NCBI GenBank assembly: GCA_945901405.1
Contig: CAMDLH010000049.1
Span: 1-36,624, forward strand
DNA length: 36,624 nt
Direction: 5' to 3'
Source of the DNA: Bordetella parapertussis
GTDB lineage: Bacteria; Pseudomonadota; Gammaproteobacteria; Burkholderiales; SG8-41
Of this stretch, positions 24,078 to 32,224 are shown piece by piece. Every line of letters begins with the position of its first letter. The first letter of the stretch is position 1. Below the pieces are notes generated by a model. The model ran no database searches. It was not told where the DNA came from and was given only the letters and a program-made list of their open reading frames with translations. Both the position numbers and the translations under genes were made by a program.

Positions 24078-24160
24078 GACACGGATTTACGCAGATTCGC
24101 GCGGATAACACCTGACTCGCGATCCAATCTGCGTTCATCTGCGTAAATCTGCGTCAAAAT
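24078..24160. repeat. Intergenic inverted repeat built on CGCAGATTAACGCAGAT, copy 2
   Basis: The left arm (24078-24106) includes GACACGGATTTACGCAGATT. The right arm (24126-24160) has three ATCTGCGT units in inverse orientation. The arms are closely related to those at 1848-1910 and 34429-34626. It fills the 136-base gap between the Bug gene and the flavoprotein gene and probably forms a hairpin in the transcript. Confidence 0.8.
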
Positions 24161-24184
24161 GAACTTTGTTTCGTGAGGTAACCC

Positions 24185-25600
24185 ATGACCGGCCAGCAGC
24201 AAATCGACGTACTCATCATCGGCGGCGGCATCGCCGGACTCACTGCCGCCAACCGCGCGGCACAACTCGGCTTGCGCGCGCTGGTGCTCGAACAAGGCAG
24301 CGCCGACAAATACCTGTGCAACACGCGCTACACCGGCGGCACGCTGCATGTGTGCATGCGCGAGATCATGGAAGAACCCGCCGCGCTGACAAAAGCCATT
24401 GTCGAATCAAGCAATGGTTTTGTCAGCGAACTACTCGCCTCCACCATCGCCACCGAGGGCCGCCGCGTCGTAAATTGGCTGCAAGGCGAAGGCATGCGCT
24501 TCATGAAGGCGAGCGGCGCCGCGTATCACAAATGGGTGCTGGCGCCACCGGGGCGCAGCCGCCCAGGGCTGGATTGGGAAGGCCGCGCCGGCGACGTGCT
24601 GCTGCGCACGCTAGGCGAAAATCTCGCCAAGCGCGGCGGTTCGATTCAGCGCGGCATGCGCGTGCAATCGCTGATTGTTGAAGACGGCCGTTGTTGCGGC
24701 GTGATTGCAAACGGCCCCAACGGTGAAACGCGTTTGACAGCACGCGCCGTGGTCATCGCCGACGGCGGCTTTCAGGGCAACGCCGATCTCGTGCGCCAAT
24801 ACATCTGCAAGCAGCCCGAACGCATCAAGCAGCGCGGCGCGGGCACCGGAGTCGGTGACGGCCTGCGCATGGCGTCCGCCGCAGGCGCGAAGCTCATGGG
24901 CATGGATCGTTTCTACGGCCATCTCCTTTCGCGCGATGCGCTCACCAACGATCAACTGTGGCCCTATCCCTATCTCGACACGCTGGCCACGGCGGGCATC
25001 ATCGTCGGCCCCGATGGCACGCGTTTTGTCGACGAGGGGCGTGGCGGCGTCTACATCGCCAATGCCATTACCAAACTTGCCGATCCGCTGTCGACATTCG
25101 TCGTGTTCGACCAAACCATCTGGGAAGGCCCCGGCCGCAACGGCCTCATCGCGCCCAATCCGCATCTGCCCGGCGTGGGCGGTACGATGTTGAGGGCCGA
25201 TAGCCTCGACGCACTCGCGCAGGCTATGGGTGTGCCCGCCGCCGCGCTCACGCAAAGCGTGCAGGCCTACAACGCAGCATGCGCAGGCAACGCGTTATTG
25301 AATATGTCACCACCGCGCCGCGCCACCGAGAAATACAAACCATTCCCTGTCGCCAAAGCGCCCTACTACGCAGCCCCCCTGTGCACCGGCATCACCTACA
25401 CCATGGGCGGCATCGCCATCAATGAACACGCACAGGCGCTGCGCGAAGATGGATCGATCATCGCCGGGCTTTACGCCGCGGGCGCCGCCACCGGCGGTCT
25501 CGAAGGCGGGCCGGAGGTCGAATACACCGGCGGGCTGGTGAAGGGCGGTGTCACGGGGCTGCGCGCGGCAGAGCATATTGCGCAGGCGCGAGTTGGATAA
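24185..25600 (+). CDS. FAD-dependent dehydrogenase, TcuA-like (fumarate reductase flavoprotein superfamily)
   Basis: A 471-residue cytoplasmic flavoprotein of the FRD/SDH superfamily, closest in layout to tricarballylate dehydrogenase TcuA. The FAD motif is IIGGGIAGLTAANRAAQLG (15-33). Further landmarks are VVIADGGFQGNADLVR, GTGVGDGLRMA, SRDALTND and the C-terminal AGLYAAGAATGGLEGGP. The ATG at 24185 has GAGGTAA about five bases upstream. It is a paralogue of the protein at 34642-36057, of exactly the same length. The Bug receptor just upstream could supply its substrate, perhaps a tricarboxylate, which is inference. TcuB, the usual electron-transfer partner, is not present in the window. Confidence 0.9.
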   Translation: MTGQQQIDVLIIGGGIAGLTAANRAAQLGLRALVLEQGSADKYLCNTRYTGGTLHVCMREIMEEPAALTKAIVESSNGFVSELLASTIATEGRRVVNWLQGEGMRFMKASGAAYHKWVLAPPGRSRPGLDWEGRAGDVLLRTLGENLAKRGGSIQRGMRVQSLIVEDGRCCGVIANGPNGETRLTARAVVIADGGFQGNADLVRQYICKQPERIKQRGAGTGVGDGLRMASAAGAKLMGMDRFYGHLLSRDALTNDQLWPYPYLDTLATAGIIVGPDGTRFVDEGRGGVYIANAITKLADPLSTFVVFDQTIWEGPGRNGLIAPNPHLPGVGGTMLRADSLDALAQAMGVPAAALTQSVQAYNAACAGNALLNMSPPRRATEKYKPFPVAKAPYYAAPLCTGITYTMGGIAINEHAQALREDGSIIAGLYAAGAATGGLEGGPEVEYTGGLVKGGVTGLRAAEHIAQARVG

Positions 25601-25606
25601 CAATCC

Positions 25607-25669
25607 GTAGGGCGGGAGACATCCCGCCTTCCGCGATTACCATTGGTGGCGGGATGGCTCCCGCCCTAC
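25607..25669. repeat. Intergenic hairpin with GTAGGGCGGGA ends
   Basis: The arms at 25607-25628 (GTAGGGCGGGAGACATCCCG...) and 25648-25669 (...GATGGCTCCCGCCCTAC) are near-perfect inverted copies. Each arm also contains an internal small palindrome around its CGGGA. It starts six bases after the flavoprotein stop, where it could serve as terminator or 3'-end stabiliser. The rest of the gap to 25796 is probably the promoter of the next gene. Confidence 0.8.
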
Positions 25670-25796
25670 AACCCCGTGATTTCAATGCATTGGACTACGC
25701 CCTCGTTCAGTTAGAATCGTGCTCGCGGACGAAGACAGCGTGATAAAAACGTGAACCGTCTTGCATTTCGTCGCGCCACAATAGCCGGAGGAGATC

Positions 25797-26783
25797 ATGT
25801 TTTCAAAACGGTTCCGTGCGTTGATTGGTTTCATCGCGGCCCTGCTGCCTGCCGCCGCGCTGGCGCAAACCGCCGCGAAACCAGCGGACGCCTACCCCAA
25901 CAAGCCGATCCGCCTGATCGTGCCTTTCGCGCCCGGCGGCACCAACGATCTGCTGGCGCGCATGGTCGCCACGCATCTGAGTCAAACGTGGGGCGAGAGT
26001 GTGATCGTGGATAACCGCACGGGTGCTGAAGGGATTATCGGCACCGACATCGCGTTGAAAGCGCGGCCCGATGGTTACACGCTGCTGCTGGTGTCCTCGG
26101 CCTATGTGATGAACCCCGCCGTGCGCAAGCTGCCGTACGACTCGCTCAAGGCACTGGATTTTGTCGCCAAGCTGGGCGCGAGTTATCTCATCCTGAGCGT
26201 CAACCCTTCGATGCCGGTCAACTCGGTGAAGGACTTGCTGGCCGTGGCGAAGGCCAAGCCCGGCGCGCTGGTGCTGTCGAGCTCCGGCGGCTTCATGCAT
26301 TTTGCCTCGGCGCTGTTCGCGAGCCTTTCCAAGCACGATTTCAACATTGTGCTCTACAAGGGCGGCTTTCCCGCGATGATCGATGTCATCGGCGGGCAGG
26401 CGCACGCGAATTTTGCCGTCAGCGTGCCGGCGATTCCGCACCTACGTTCCGGTAAATTGAAGGGGCTGGCCGTCGGCACGCTGAAACGCGCGGAGTTGCT
26501 GCCCGATCTGCCCACGCTCGACGAAGCGGGCGTGCAAGGCTACGACGCATCGAACTGGTATGCCATCGCGGCGCCGGCCGGCACGCCGCGTGTTATCGTG
26601 ATGAAGCTGCACGAGGAGATCGTGCGCTACCTCGGCAACCCGGAAGTCAACAAACAGTTCACCGGCATGGGCGGTATCGTCGATTTGAAGTCACCCGAAG
26701 AAATGCGCAAGATGATCCCAGCCGAAATCGCGAAATGGACGAAAGTGGCCATCGATACGCGCATGCCGCGCGACGTTAATTAA
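25797..26783 (+). CDS. Bug-family tripartite tricarboxylate transporter substrate-binding protein
   Basis: A 328-residue periplasmic receptor with a signal peptide cut after ALA near residue 23. The family opening YPNKPIRLIVPFAPGGTND follows, then RPDGYTLLL and LYKGGFPAMID. GGAGGAG lies four to five bases before the ATG at 25797, a strong start. It is the first of three consecutive Bug genes on the plus strand. The second follows after 25 bases and is probably cotranscribed. The three differ too much to be a recent tandem duplication, so they likely bind different acids. Confidence 0.93.
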   Translation: MFSKRFRALIGFIAALLPAAALAQTAAKPADAYPNKPIRLIVPFAPGGTNDLLARMVATHLSQTWGESVIVDNRTGAEGIIGTDIALKARPDGYTLLLVSSAYVMNPAVRKLPYDSLKALDFVAKLGASYLILSVNPSMPVNSVKDLLAVAKAKPGALVLSSSGGFMHFASALFASLSKHDFNIVLYKGGFPAMIDVIGGQAHANFAVSVPAIPHLRSGKLKGLAVGTLKRAELLPDLPTLDEAGVQGYDASNWYAIAAPAGTPRVIVMKLHEEIVRYLGNPEVNKQFTGMGGIVDLKSPEEMRKMIPAEIAKWTKVAIDTRMPRDVN

Positions 26784-26808
26784 TCGAAAATAAGCAAAAA
26801 GGCACGCA

Positions 26809-27780
26809 ATGACAAAATCCGGCTGGCTCCTCGCCCCCATGCTCGCATGCGGCATGCTCGCTCCCGCCGCCCATGCGCAGACCGCGTGGCCCGAACGCCC
26901 GATCCGCCTCATCATGCCGTTTCCGCCCGGCGGCGCGACTGATGCCAATGCGCGCGCGATTGCGAAGGAGATGGAGCCTTTTCTCGGCCAGACGATCGTG
27001 GTCGATAATCGCGGTGGGGCCAACGGCCTCATCGGCGCGGACATCGTGGCGAAGGCCGTGCCCAACGGCTACACGCTGATGCATATCTCGGTGGCCTTCG
27101 CCATCAATGCCAGCACGTACAAAAAGCTACCTTACGACACCGTGCGCGATTTCACCCCCATCACCAATCCGCTCGTTGGGCAAGGTGCGGCGGTCGTGGT
27201 GCACCCGTCGGTGGCCGCGCGCTCGATCACCGAGTTGATCGCGCTGGCGAAAACGCAGAAGCTCTCATTCAGCTCGCCGGGCGTGGGCAACGTGCTGCAC
27301 TTGATCGCCGAAGCATTCAACGCGCGCGCCGGCATCCAGATGCTGCATGTGCCGTACAAGGGCGCGGGGCCGTCGATGATCGCGCTGGCGGGCGCCGAAG
27401 TGCAAATGTCGGTGGTGCCGCCGATAGTTGGCATACCGCATTTCAAGGCGGAACGTCTGCGCCCGCTCGCCTACAGCGGCGCGAAGCGCCTGGGCGCGCT
27501 GCCCGATGTGCCCACGATCTCCGAAGCGGGCCTGACGGGATTTTCACTCGACACCGGCTGGCATGCGTGGTTCGGCCCGGCGAAAATGCCCGAGGCCATC
27601 GTCAACCGCGTTCACGACGCAGTCCACAAGGCCGTGAACACACCCAAGGTGCGCGACTACCTGCTGTCGGGCGGCTACTCTCCCGTCGCCGACGCGCCAG
27701 CGGTGTTCCAGAAAAACTTTCCGAACGACATCAAGCGCTGGGGCGAGATCGCGCGCATCGCGAAGATCACGCCGGAGTAA
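26809..27780 (+). CDS. Bug-family tripartite tricarboxylate transporter substrate-binding protein
   Basis: A 323-residue Bug/TctC receptor. The signal peptide ends at AHA near residue 23 and WPERPIRLIMPFPPGGATD begins the mature domain. PNGYTL and PYKGAGPSMIA are present. The ATG at 26809 has AAGG about eight bases upstream. It directly follows another Bug gene. Among the window's Bug proteins it has a distinctive DTGWHAWFGPAKMP segment where others carry a W-G-A-P-A-G-T-P pattern, which suggests a different pocket rim. Confidence 0.92.
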   Translation: MTKSGWLLAPMLACGMLAPAAHAQTAWPERPIRLIMPFPPGGATDANARAIAKEMEPFLGQTIVVDNRGGANGLIGADIVAKAVPNGYTLMHISVAFAINASTYKKLPYDTVRDFTPITNPLVGQGAAVVVHPSVAARSITELIALAKTQKLSFSSPGVGNVLHLIAEAFNARAGIQMLHVPYKGAGPSMIALAGAEVQMSVVPPIVGIPHFKAERLRPLAYSGAKRLGALPDVPTISEAGLTGFSLDTGWHAWFGPAKMPEAIVNRVHDAVHKAVNTPKVRDYLLSGGYSPVADAPAVFQKNFPNDIKRWGEIARIAKITPE

Positions 27781-28026
27781 CCCGCGTTTTCGACGCTGCG
27801 CATGCCATGCAAAACCCCTGAATTATCAATGACTTATGAACACCTCACTAGTGCCGGTGGTTTAGGTGGAACCTTTGCGCAATAATGTGCCTCAAAGCCC
27901 GCGCCATGACGGGTACTCGTTAACCTCTAGTTGCAAGGAGTAACCAAGGCCGGGTTCGGATTTTTGATGCACGGACACGGCAAAAATCTTCGACAGTATT
28001 TCAACAACCAGTACAAGGAGGATGCA

Positions 28027-28995
28027 ATGCACCACTCAGCAAAGTTGGCCACAGGTTTGCTTCTTACTTTTGTAGTGTCCGGCGTACAGGCGCAAGTAGC
28101 TAATTATCCTAATCGCCCTGTACGATTTGTCGCACCGTTCGTCGCCGGCGGCCCCAGCGACATTCTGTCACGCATGATGGCGGCGAAACTCGCCGACGCG
28201 CTGGGCCAGCAGTTCATCGTCGACAACCGCGGCAGCGCCGGAGGCATCGTCGGCTTTGAAATCGGCGCCAAGGCCGCGCCCGACGGTTACACCATCATGC
28301 TGGCCGCGAACAGCGGCATCACCGTCAATCCGCACGTCTACAAAAAGCTGCCGTACGATCCCGAGCGCGATTACATGCCGATCACGCAGTTGACCAGCGG
28401 CGGCAACGTCATGGTGGTGCATCCTTCCGTGCCCGCAAAATCGGTGGCCGATTTCATCGCGCTGGCGAAATCACAGCCCGGCAAACTGAACTACGCCACT
28501 ACCGGCACCGGCAACGTGCTGGGCATCGCCAACTTTACCAGATTGGCGAATATCACGATGACGCCCATCGCCTACAAGGGCACGGGCCAGGCCGTCATTG
28601 ACTTGATCGGCGGTCACGTGCAGATGTTCATGATGAACCCGCTGGTGGCCATCCCCCACGTGAAATCCGGCAAGCTGCGCGGCTTGGGCGTCACCTCCCT
28701 GGAGCGCAACCCGGCGCTGCCCGACATGCCGACCGTTCACGAATCCGGCTTGCCGAACTTCAAGTACCTCACCTGGCACAGCATATTGGCGCCTGCTGCG
28801 ACACCCAGACCCATCATCAATAAGCTGAACGCGGAGCTGGTCAAGGCGCTTAACGCGCCCGACGTCAAACAGAAGATCACGGGCGAAGGCTTGACCGTCG
28901 TAGGCAACCAGCCGGAAGACGTGATCAAGCTGATACGCGCTGAATCGAAGGAAATGGCAGAACTGGTGAAGGCGATTAACTTCCAGAAGCTGTAG
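28027..28995 (+). CDS. Bug-family tripartite tricarboxylate transporter substrate-binding protein
   Basis: A 322-residue Bug/TctC receptor with a signal peptide cut after VQA near residue 22. YPNRPVRFVAPFVAGGPSD, PDGYTIML and AYKGTGQAVID are the family blocks. The start at 28027 is supported by AAGGAGG six bases upstream. An in-frame upstream extension has no signal character and is rejected. The 246-base gap before it (27781-28026) contains no gene and presumably its promoter. It ends the plus-strand run and converges with the CMD gene at 29036, with a strong hairpin between them. Confidence 0.93.
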   Translation: MHHSAKLATGLLLTFVVSGVQAQVANYPNRPVRFVAPFVAGGPSDILSRMMAAKLADALGQQFIVDNRGSAGGIVGFEIGAKAAPDGYTIMLAANSGITVNPHVYKKLPYDPERDYMPITQLTSGGNVMVVHPSVPAKSVADFIALAKSQPGKLNYATTGTGNVLGIANFTRLANITMTPIAYKGTGQAVIDLIGGHVQMFMMNPLVAIPHVKSGKLRGLGVTSLERNPALPDMPTVHESGLPNFKYLTWHSILAPAATPRPIINKLNAELVKALNAPDVKQKITGEGLTVVGNQPEDVIKLIRAESKEMAELVKAINFQKL

Positions 28996-29007
28996 TTTAC
29001 AAGTGGG

Positions 29008-29033
29008 CTGGGCGCGCAGCGCAGCGCGCCCAG
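29008..29033. terminator. Bidirectional hairpin between convergent genes
   Basis: A perfect 10-bp stem, CTGGGCGCGC (29008-29017) with GCGCGCCCAG (29024-29033), and a six-base loop lie exactly between two convergent stop codons, 12 bases after one and two before the other. There is no T-tract on either side, so termination may need help from Rho. Confidence 0.65.
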
Positions 29034-29035
29034 AC

Positions 29036-29428
29036 TCACGCCCCCGGCTTGGCCATCTCCTCGCGGTAAACCTCGTTCGCGTAACGCGTGGCCGAACGCA
29101 GCGCGGGCGCGCCGGAATAAACACCGGCATGTTTCAACACCGCGCGGATTTCCTCCCATGAACAGCCGTTGTTGCGCGCGCCGCGCACATGCGTTTTCAG
29201 TTCTTCCGAGCAATGCTGGGTGGTGAGCATGGCGATGTTGAGCATGCTGCGCACCTTGCGTGGAATGGTCGGATCGCTCCAGATTTCACCCCATACATAT
29301 TGCGTGGTGAAGTCGCGTAGCGGCTGCGAGAATGGCGTCTCGCTGTTGCGCACGCGCTCTTCGTACTCCGGCCCGTTCATTTCGGCGCGCGTGCGTTTGC
29401 CGCGCTGGATCATTTCTTCGTCGCTCAT
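29036..29428 (-). CDS. Carboxymuconolactone decarboxylase (CMD) family protein
   Basis: A 130-residue CMD-fold protein resembling the gamma-carboxymuconolactone decarboxylase PcaC group. The core reads RSMLNIAMLTTQHCSEELKT, then HVRGARNNGCSWEEIRAVLKH. It lacks the CxxC redox pair of AhpD peroxidases and carries only HCSEE, so a decarboxylase or lyase-like role is more likely than peroxidase. AAGGGAG lies eight bases before the ATG. It is the last gene of the minus-strand operon that also encodes a second, very different CMD protein with an in-frame TGA (31543-32169). The substrate is unknown. Confidence 0.9.
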   Translation of the reverse strand: MSDEEMIQRGKRTRAEMNGPEYEERVRNSETPFSQPLRDFTTQYVWGEIWSDPTIPRKVRSMLNIAMLTTQHCSEELKTHVRGARNNGCSWEEIRAVLKHAGVYSGAPALRSATRYANEVYREEMAKPGA

Positions 29429-29464
29429 GGTTGCGCTCCCTTGTTTCGGTTGTGATTGATACTG

Positions 29465-30427
29465 CTATTCCGGCGCGATACCGGCAGCCTTGATAACCTT
29501 GGCCCAGCGCGCGGTGTCTTCACGAATCATGGCGTCGAACTCCGCCGGCGTGGAAAACGCCGGGTCCGAGCCGGTGTCGGTGATGCGTTTCATGATTTCC
29601 AGTTGGCGCAGAATGCGATCCACGGTTGTGTGCAGCTTGGCGAGCGTATCTTTCGGCGTCGCCGCCGGCGCCAGCAGCCCGTACCACTGGCGCACCTCGA
29701 AGCCCGGCACGCCGGATTCGATAACGGTGGGTACATGTGGCAACAGCGGATGCCGCTCGCGCGTGCCCATCGCCAGCGGGCGCACGCGATTCGCTTTTAC
29801 ATGCTGCAAGATCGGCGGCAACACGATGAACAGCATATCGGCCTCGCCGCTCAACACCGCGGTCACCGCGGGCGCGCCGCCCTTGTAGGGCACATGCATG
29901 AACCGAGCGCCTGTCATCAGCCGGAACAACTCGGCCGACATGTGGCCCATGCTGCCGGTGCCGGACGACGAATAGTTCAGCTTGCCGGGATGGGCCTTGG
30001 CGAATGCAATGAATGCGGACACCGAATTCACTGGCACGGAAGGATGCACCGCGAGCAGGTTCGGATTTTTCGCGACCACGCTGATCGGCGCGAAATCGCG
30101 CGCCGGATCGAACGCCAGTTTGCGATACAAATTCACGTTCATCGACTGCGTACCCATCGAACCCATGAACAGCGTGTGCCCGTCGGGCTTGGATTTGGCG
30201 ACAATCTCGGCCGCGATGTTGCCGCCCGCGCCCGCGCGATTGTCGATCACCACCGGCCGCCCCCATGCTTCGACCAGTCTCTCCGCAACGATGCGCGTGA
30301 GCATATCCGCCGCGCCACCGGGCGCGAACGGCACCACGATGCGTATGGCGCCTGTTGGGTAATCCTGTGCGAACACCGGCGATGCGCTCAGTAACGCGCC
30401 GGCAAGCAAAATAGCCAGTCTGGACAT
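29465..30427 (-). CDS. Bug-family tripartite tricarboxylate transporter substrate-binding protein
   Basis: A 320-residue Bug/TctC periplasmic receptor with a signal peptide cut after VFA near residue 20. YPTGAIRIVVPFAPGGAAD, PDGHTLFM and PYKGGAPAVT follow. It starts two bases after the oxidoreductase stop (TAACGATG), so translation is probably coupled. It is the only receptor in the minus-strand operon 34405-29036 and so probably binds that pathway's substrate. No TctAB transporter genes are in the window. Confidence 0.93.
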   Translation of the reverse strand: MSRLAILLAGALLSASPVFAQDYPTGAIRIVVPFAPGGAADMLTRIVAERLVEAWGRPVVIDNRAGAGGNIAAEIVAKSKPDGHTLFMGSMGTQSMNVNLYRKLAFDPARDFAPISVVAKNPNLLAVHPSVPVNSVSAFIAFAKAHPGKLNYSSSGTGSMGHMSAELFRLMTGARFMHVPYKGGAPAVTAVLSGEADMLFIVLPPILQHVKANRVRPLAMGTRERHPLLPHVPTVIESGVPGFEVRQWYGLLAPAATPKDTLAKLHTTVDRILRQLEIMKRITDTGSDPAFSTPAEFDAMIREDTARWAKVIKAAGIAPE

Positions 30428-30429
30428 CG

Positions 30430-31515
30430 TTATCGTTCGAGCGGCAACCGCACCCTCTCGCCGCTGGTCTCGGAGCGCTCGATGGCAAGCGAGATTTCGA
30501 GATTGCGCCGCGCATCAGCCGCTGTCGCCAGCACGCAAGGGCGGCCCGTGGTGAGATGGTCAAGCCACGCGCGCGTCTCGGAGGCGAGCGGCCCCCAGAA
30601 ATCACCCATCGCCCAACTGCCCGGCGTGGAGCTGCCGAGAAACACCATGTTGGCTTCCTGTCCGGCCAAATGCACATGCGGCACGCCGCGCTCGGAGTAC
30701 ATGATCTCGTCGGTGTTGTCGCCGTCGATCAGCAACACGCCTTCGCTGCCGAGCAGTTCAACGCGGCTACTGAGGCCGCGCGACGGATATTTCTCCGGCA
30801 GGCCGTAGTAGATGCCGGCGCTGATCGCCGCGCCATCCGCGCAGGTGAGGATCGCCCATGTGAGCTCGTGCACATTGTCGCTCACGCCATCCTGCCGCCC
30901 CGAGCTGTGGCCGCGCGCGTACACATCCACCACCGGATTGCCTTCGAGAAACCAGCACATGAGATCGATGTAATAGGTGAGCGAAGTCACCACCGGCGTT
31001 TCGACGATGGCCCGGCCGCGCTTGCCACGCGCCTGCGAGCGCAGGTTGTAGGCGCGCGCGTGGCCGCCGACGATTTTGCCCAGCCGCCCCTGCGACACCT
31101 GCTCCTTGGCACGCAAATAACGCTCCTTGTAGCGGCGGCTGTAGCCGAACCGCACGTTGCCTGAGTAGCGCTCGATGGCATCCATGATCTGATTGGCGTC
31201 ATCGAGCGCGAGGCCTATCGGCTTCTCGCACAACACGGCCTTACCCGCCTCGATCGCCTGCAACACCGGCTCAAGGTGCGCGTAGTTGGGCGTGGAGACA
31301 ATCACCGCATCCACTTCCGGATGCATGATCGCCTCGCGATTGCTGCCCGAGTGAAACTGCGCGCCGGTTTTCCCGGCGACGGACTTCGCGCGCGCGGCAT
31401 CATTGTCCGCGCACGCCACGAAGCGCACACCCGGATGATTCGCCGCCAGTTGCGCGCGCAATTCACCCATGCGGCCGGACCCTATGATGGCAACACCAAT
31501 TTCTTTTTCGCGCAT
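30430..31515 (-). CDS. Gfo/Idh/MocA family oxidoreductase
   Basis: A 361-residue NAD(P)-dependent oxidoreductase. The N-terminal Rossmann motif is AIIGSGRMGELR (9-20), and the family signature EKP is at 97-99 in LCEKPIGLAL. The C-terminal half is the usual alpha/beta dimerisation and substrate domain, with SLTYYIDLMCWFLEG carrying the conserved aspartate region. Members oxidise hydroxyl groups of sugars, inositols or other cyclic alcohols. It lies 27 bases after the TGA-containing CMD gene and two bases before a Bug gene, all in one operon. GAGAG precedes the ATG at 31515. The substrate is unknown. Confidence 0.92.
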   Translation of the reverse strand: MREKEIGVAIIGSGRMGELRAQLAANHPGVRFVACADNDAARAKSVAGKTGAQFHSGSNREAIMHPEVDAVIVSTPNYAHLEPVLQAIEAGKAVLCEKPIGLALDDANQIMDAIERYSGNVRFGYSRRYKERYLRAKEQVSQGRLGKIVGGHARAYNLRSQARGKRGRAIVETPVVTSLTYYIDLMCWFLEGNPVVDVYARGHSSGRQDGVSDNVHELTWAILTCADGAAISAGIYYGLPEKYPSRGLSSRVELLGSEGVLLIDGDNTDEIMYSERGVPHVHLAGQEANMVFLGSSTPGSWAMGDFWGPLASETRAWLDHLTTGRPCVLATAADARRNLEISLAIERSETSGERVRLPLER

Positions 31516-31542
31516 TTTTTCTCTCTTAAAGTCGGGCTTGGA

Positions 31543-32169
31543 TCAAACGAGGTTTACCAGCTTCTCGATGTAGGCATGCAGGTCTTCACGCGTTGCAACG
31601 GCGCGCCCGCCGCGCGCCTGCAACTCCGGACCTTCGAGCTCGATTTGCAGCGAATCCATGAAACGATTCATCAGGCCACGAAACGCCGCTACCGTCGTCA
31701 ACTCGACGATCTCGGTGCTGTCGAAATATTTTGCAAGCTGATTAAATGCGTCGCCGTCGTAACGCGCCTTGTTCCACGTCACCAGTTCGGCCCAGCGAAT
31801 TACGGCTTTCTCGCGATCTCCCAACAGCGGGCTTTCGAGATAGTTGTCGGCACTCAGCGCATCAAGTTGCTCCTCGCTCCAACCTGTCGTTCGCCCAACC
31901 AGGCGATTGTGTTTTATTCAATACTTGCACTCGTTCAAGGCAGAAACCTTGATCATCGCCAGCGCGCGCGTCTTGCTGTCGAGCTTGCAGCCCAGGCCAT
32001 CCTTCTGCAACACGGCCTGCAACGGCAGCAAAAATTTCAAGATCGCCGGCGAATGCGCAAACACCCGCATCGAATTGGCGACGCGGCCGTTGAAACTGTT
32101 CGCCGCATCAAACGCGGCGCGCACTTCCGGCGGCGCGCCTTCATCCTGAACCAGGGGTACTCGGGGCAT
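31543..32169 (-). CDS. Probable selenocysteine-containing CMD/AhpD-like protein (CxxU)
   Basis: One reading frame of 208 codons with a single in-frame TGA at 31918-31920 (codon 84). Before it: LDSKTRALAMIKVSALNECKY. After it: IKHNRLVGRTTGWSEEQLDAL and then VIRWAELVTWNKARYD, STEIVELTTVAAF and LMNRFMDSLQIELEG. Both halves match the CMD/AhpD-like alkylhydroperoxidase family without a gap. The TGA stands where the second cysteine of the C-x-x-C redox pair is expected, giving Cys81-Lys-Tyr-Sec84. A stem-loop of SECIS type follows it. The likely role is thiol or peroxide redox chemistry, or removal of a reactive intermediate of the operon's pathway. The start at 32169 has an AGAGGAA site. A nonsense-mutated pseudogene is the alternative. 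Selenocysteine genes (selA-D) are not in the window. Confidence 0.72.
31891..31906 (-). promoter_or_regulatory. Candidate bacterial SECIS element
   Basis: On the minus strand, starting 12 bases after the TGA, TCGCCTGGTTGGGCGA folds into a 6-bp stem (UCGCCU with GGGCGA, the last pair U-G) closed by the apical loop GGUU. The two loop guanines are 18 and 19 bases after the TGA. In the known E. coli formate dehydrogenase SECIS, from memory, the apical loop is GGUC with the guanines about 19-20 bases after the TGA. The element lies in coding sequence, as bacterial SECIS elements do. Confidence 0.65.
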
Positions 32170-32224
32170 TTTACGTTCCTCTTAATTCGTATAAATAATT
32201 AATAAAATCAATTAGTTACATATA
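32170..32224 (-). promoter_or_regulatory. AT-rich leader with palindromic site before the CMD gene
   Basis: The 55 bases between the ligase stop and the CMD start are strongly AT-rich. On the minus strand they hold GTAACTAATTGATT (32219-32206), the exact inverse of AATCAATTAGTTAC at 11123-11136, within an imperfect palindrome. A sequence rich in TTATTAATTATTTATAC follows, which could hold a -10 box. The AGAGGAA ribosome binding site is at the end. This may be an internal promoter or operator giving the CMD gene its own control. Confidence 0.4.

Noticed and set aside
27781..28026. Possible small gene or leader RNA before the third tandem Bug gene
   Set aside because: The in-frame upstream extension lacks a ribosome binding site and signal-like sequence, and no stable conserved structure is evident; probably just promoter and leader.
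31543..31824. A separate 93-codon gene starting at 31824
   Set aside because: Its start would be an internal TTG and its sequence is the C-terminal half of the CMD protein in the same frame as 31918-32169; the TGA-containing single gene is the better model.
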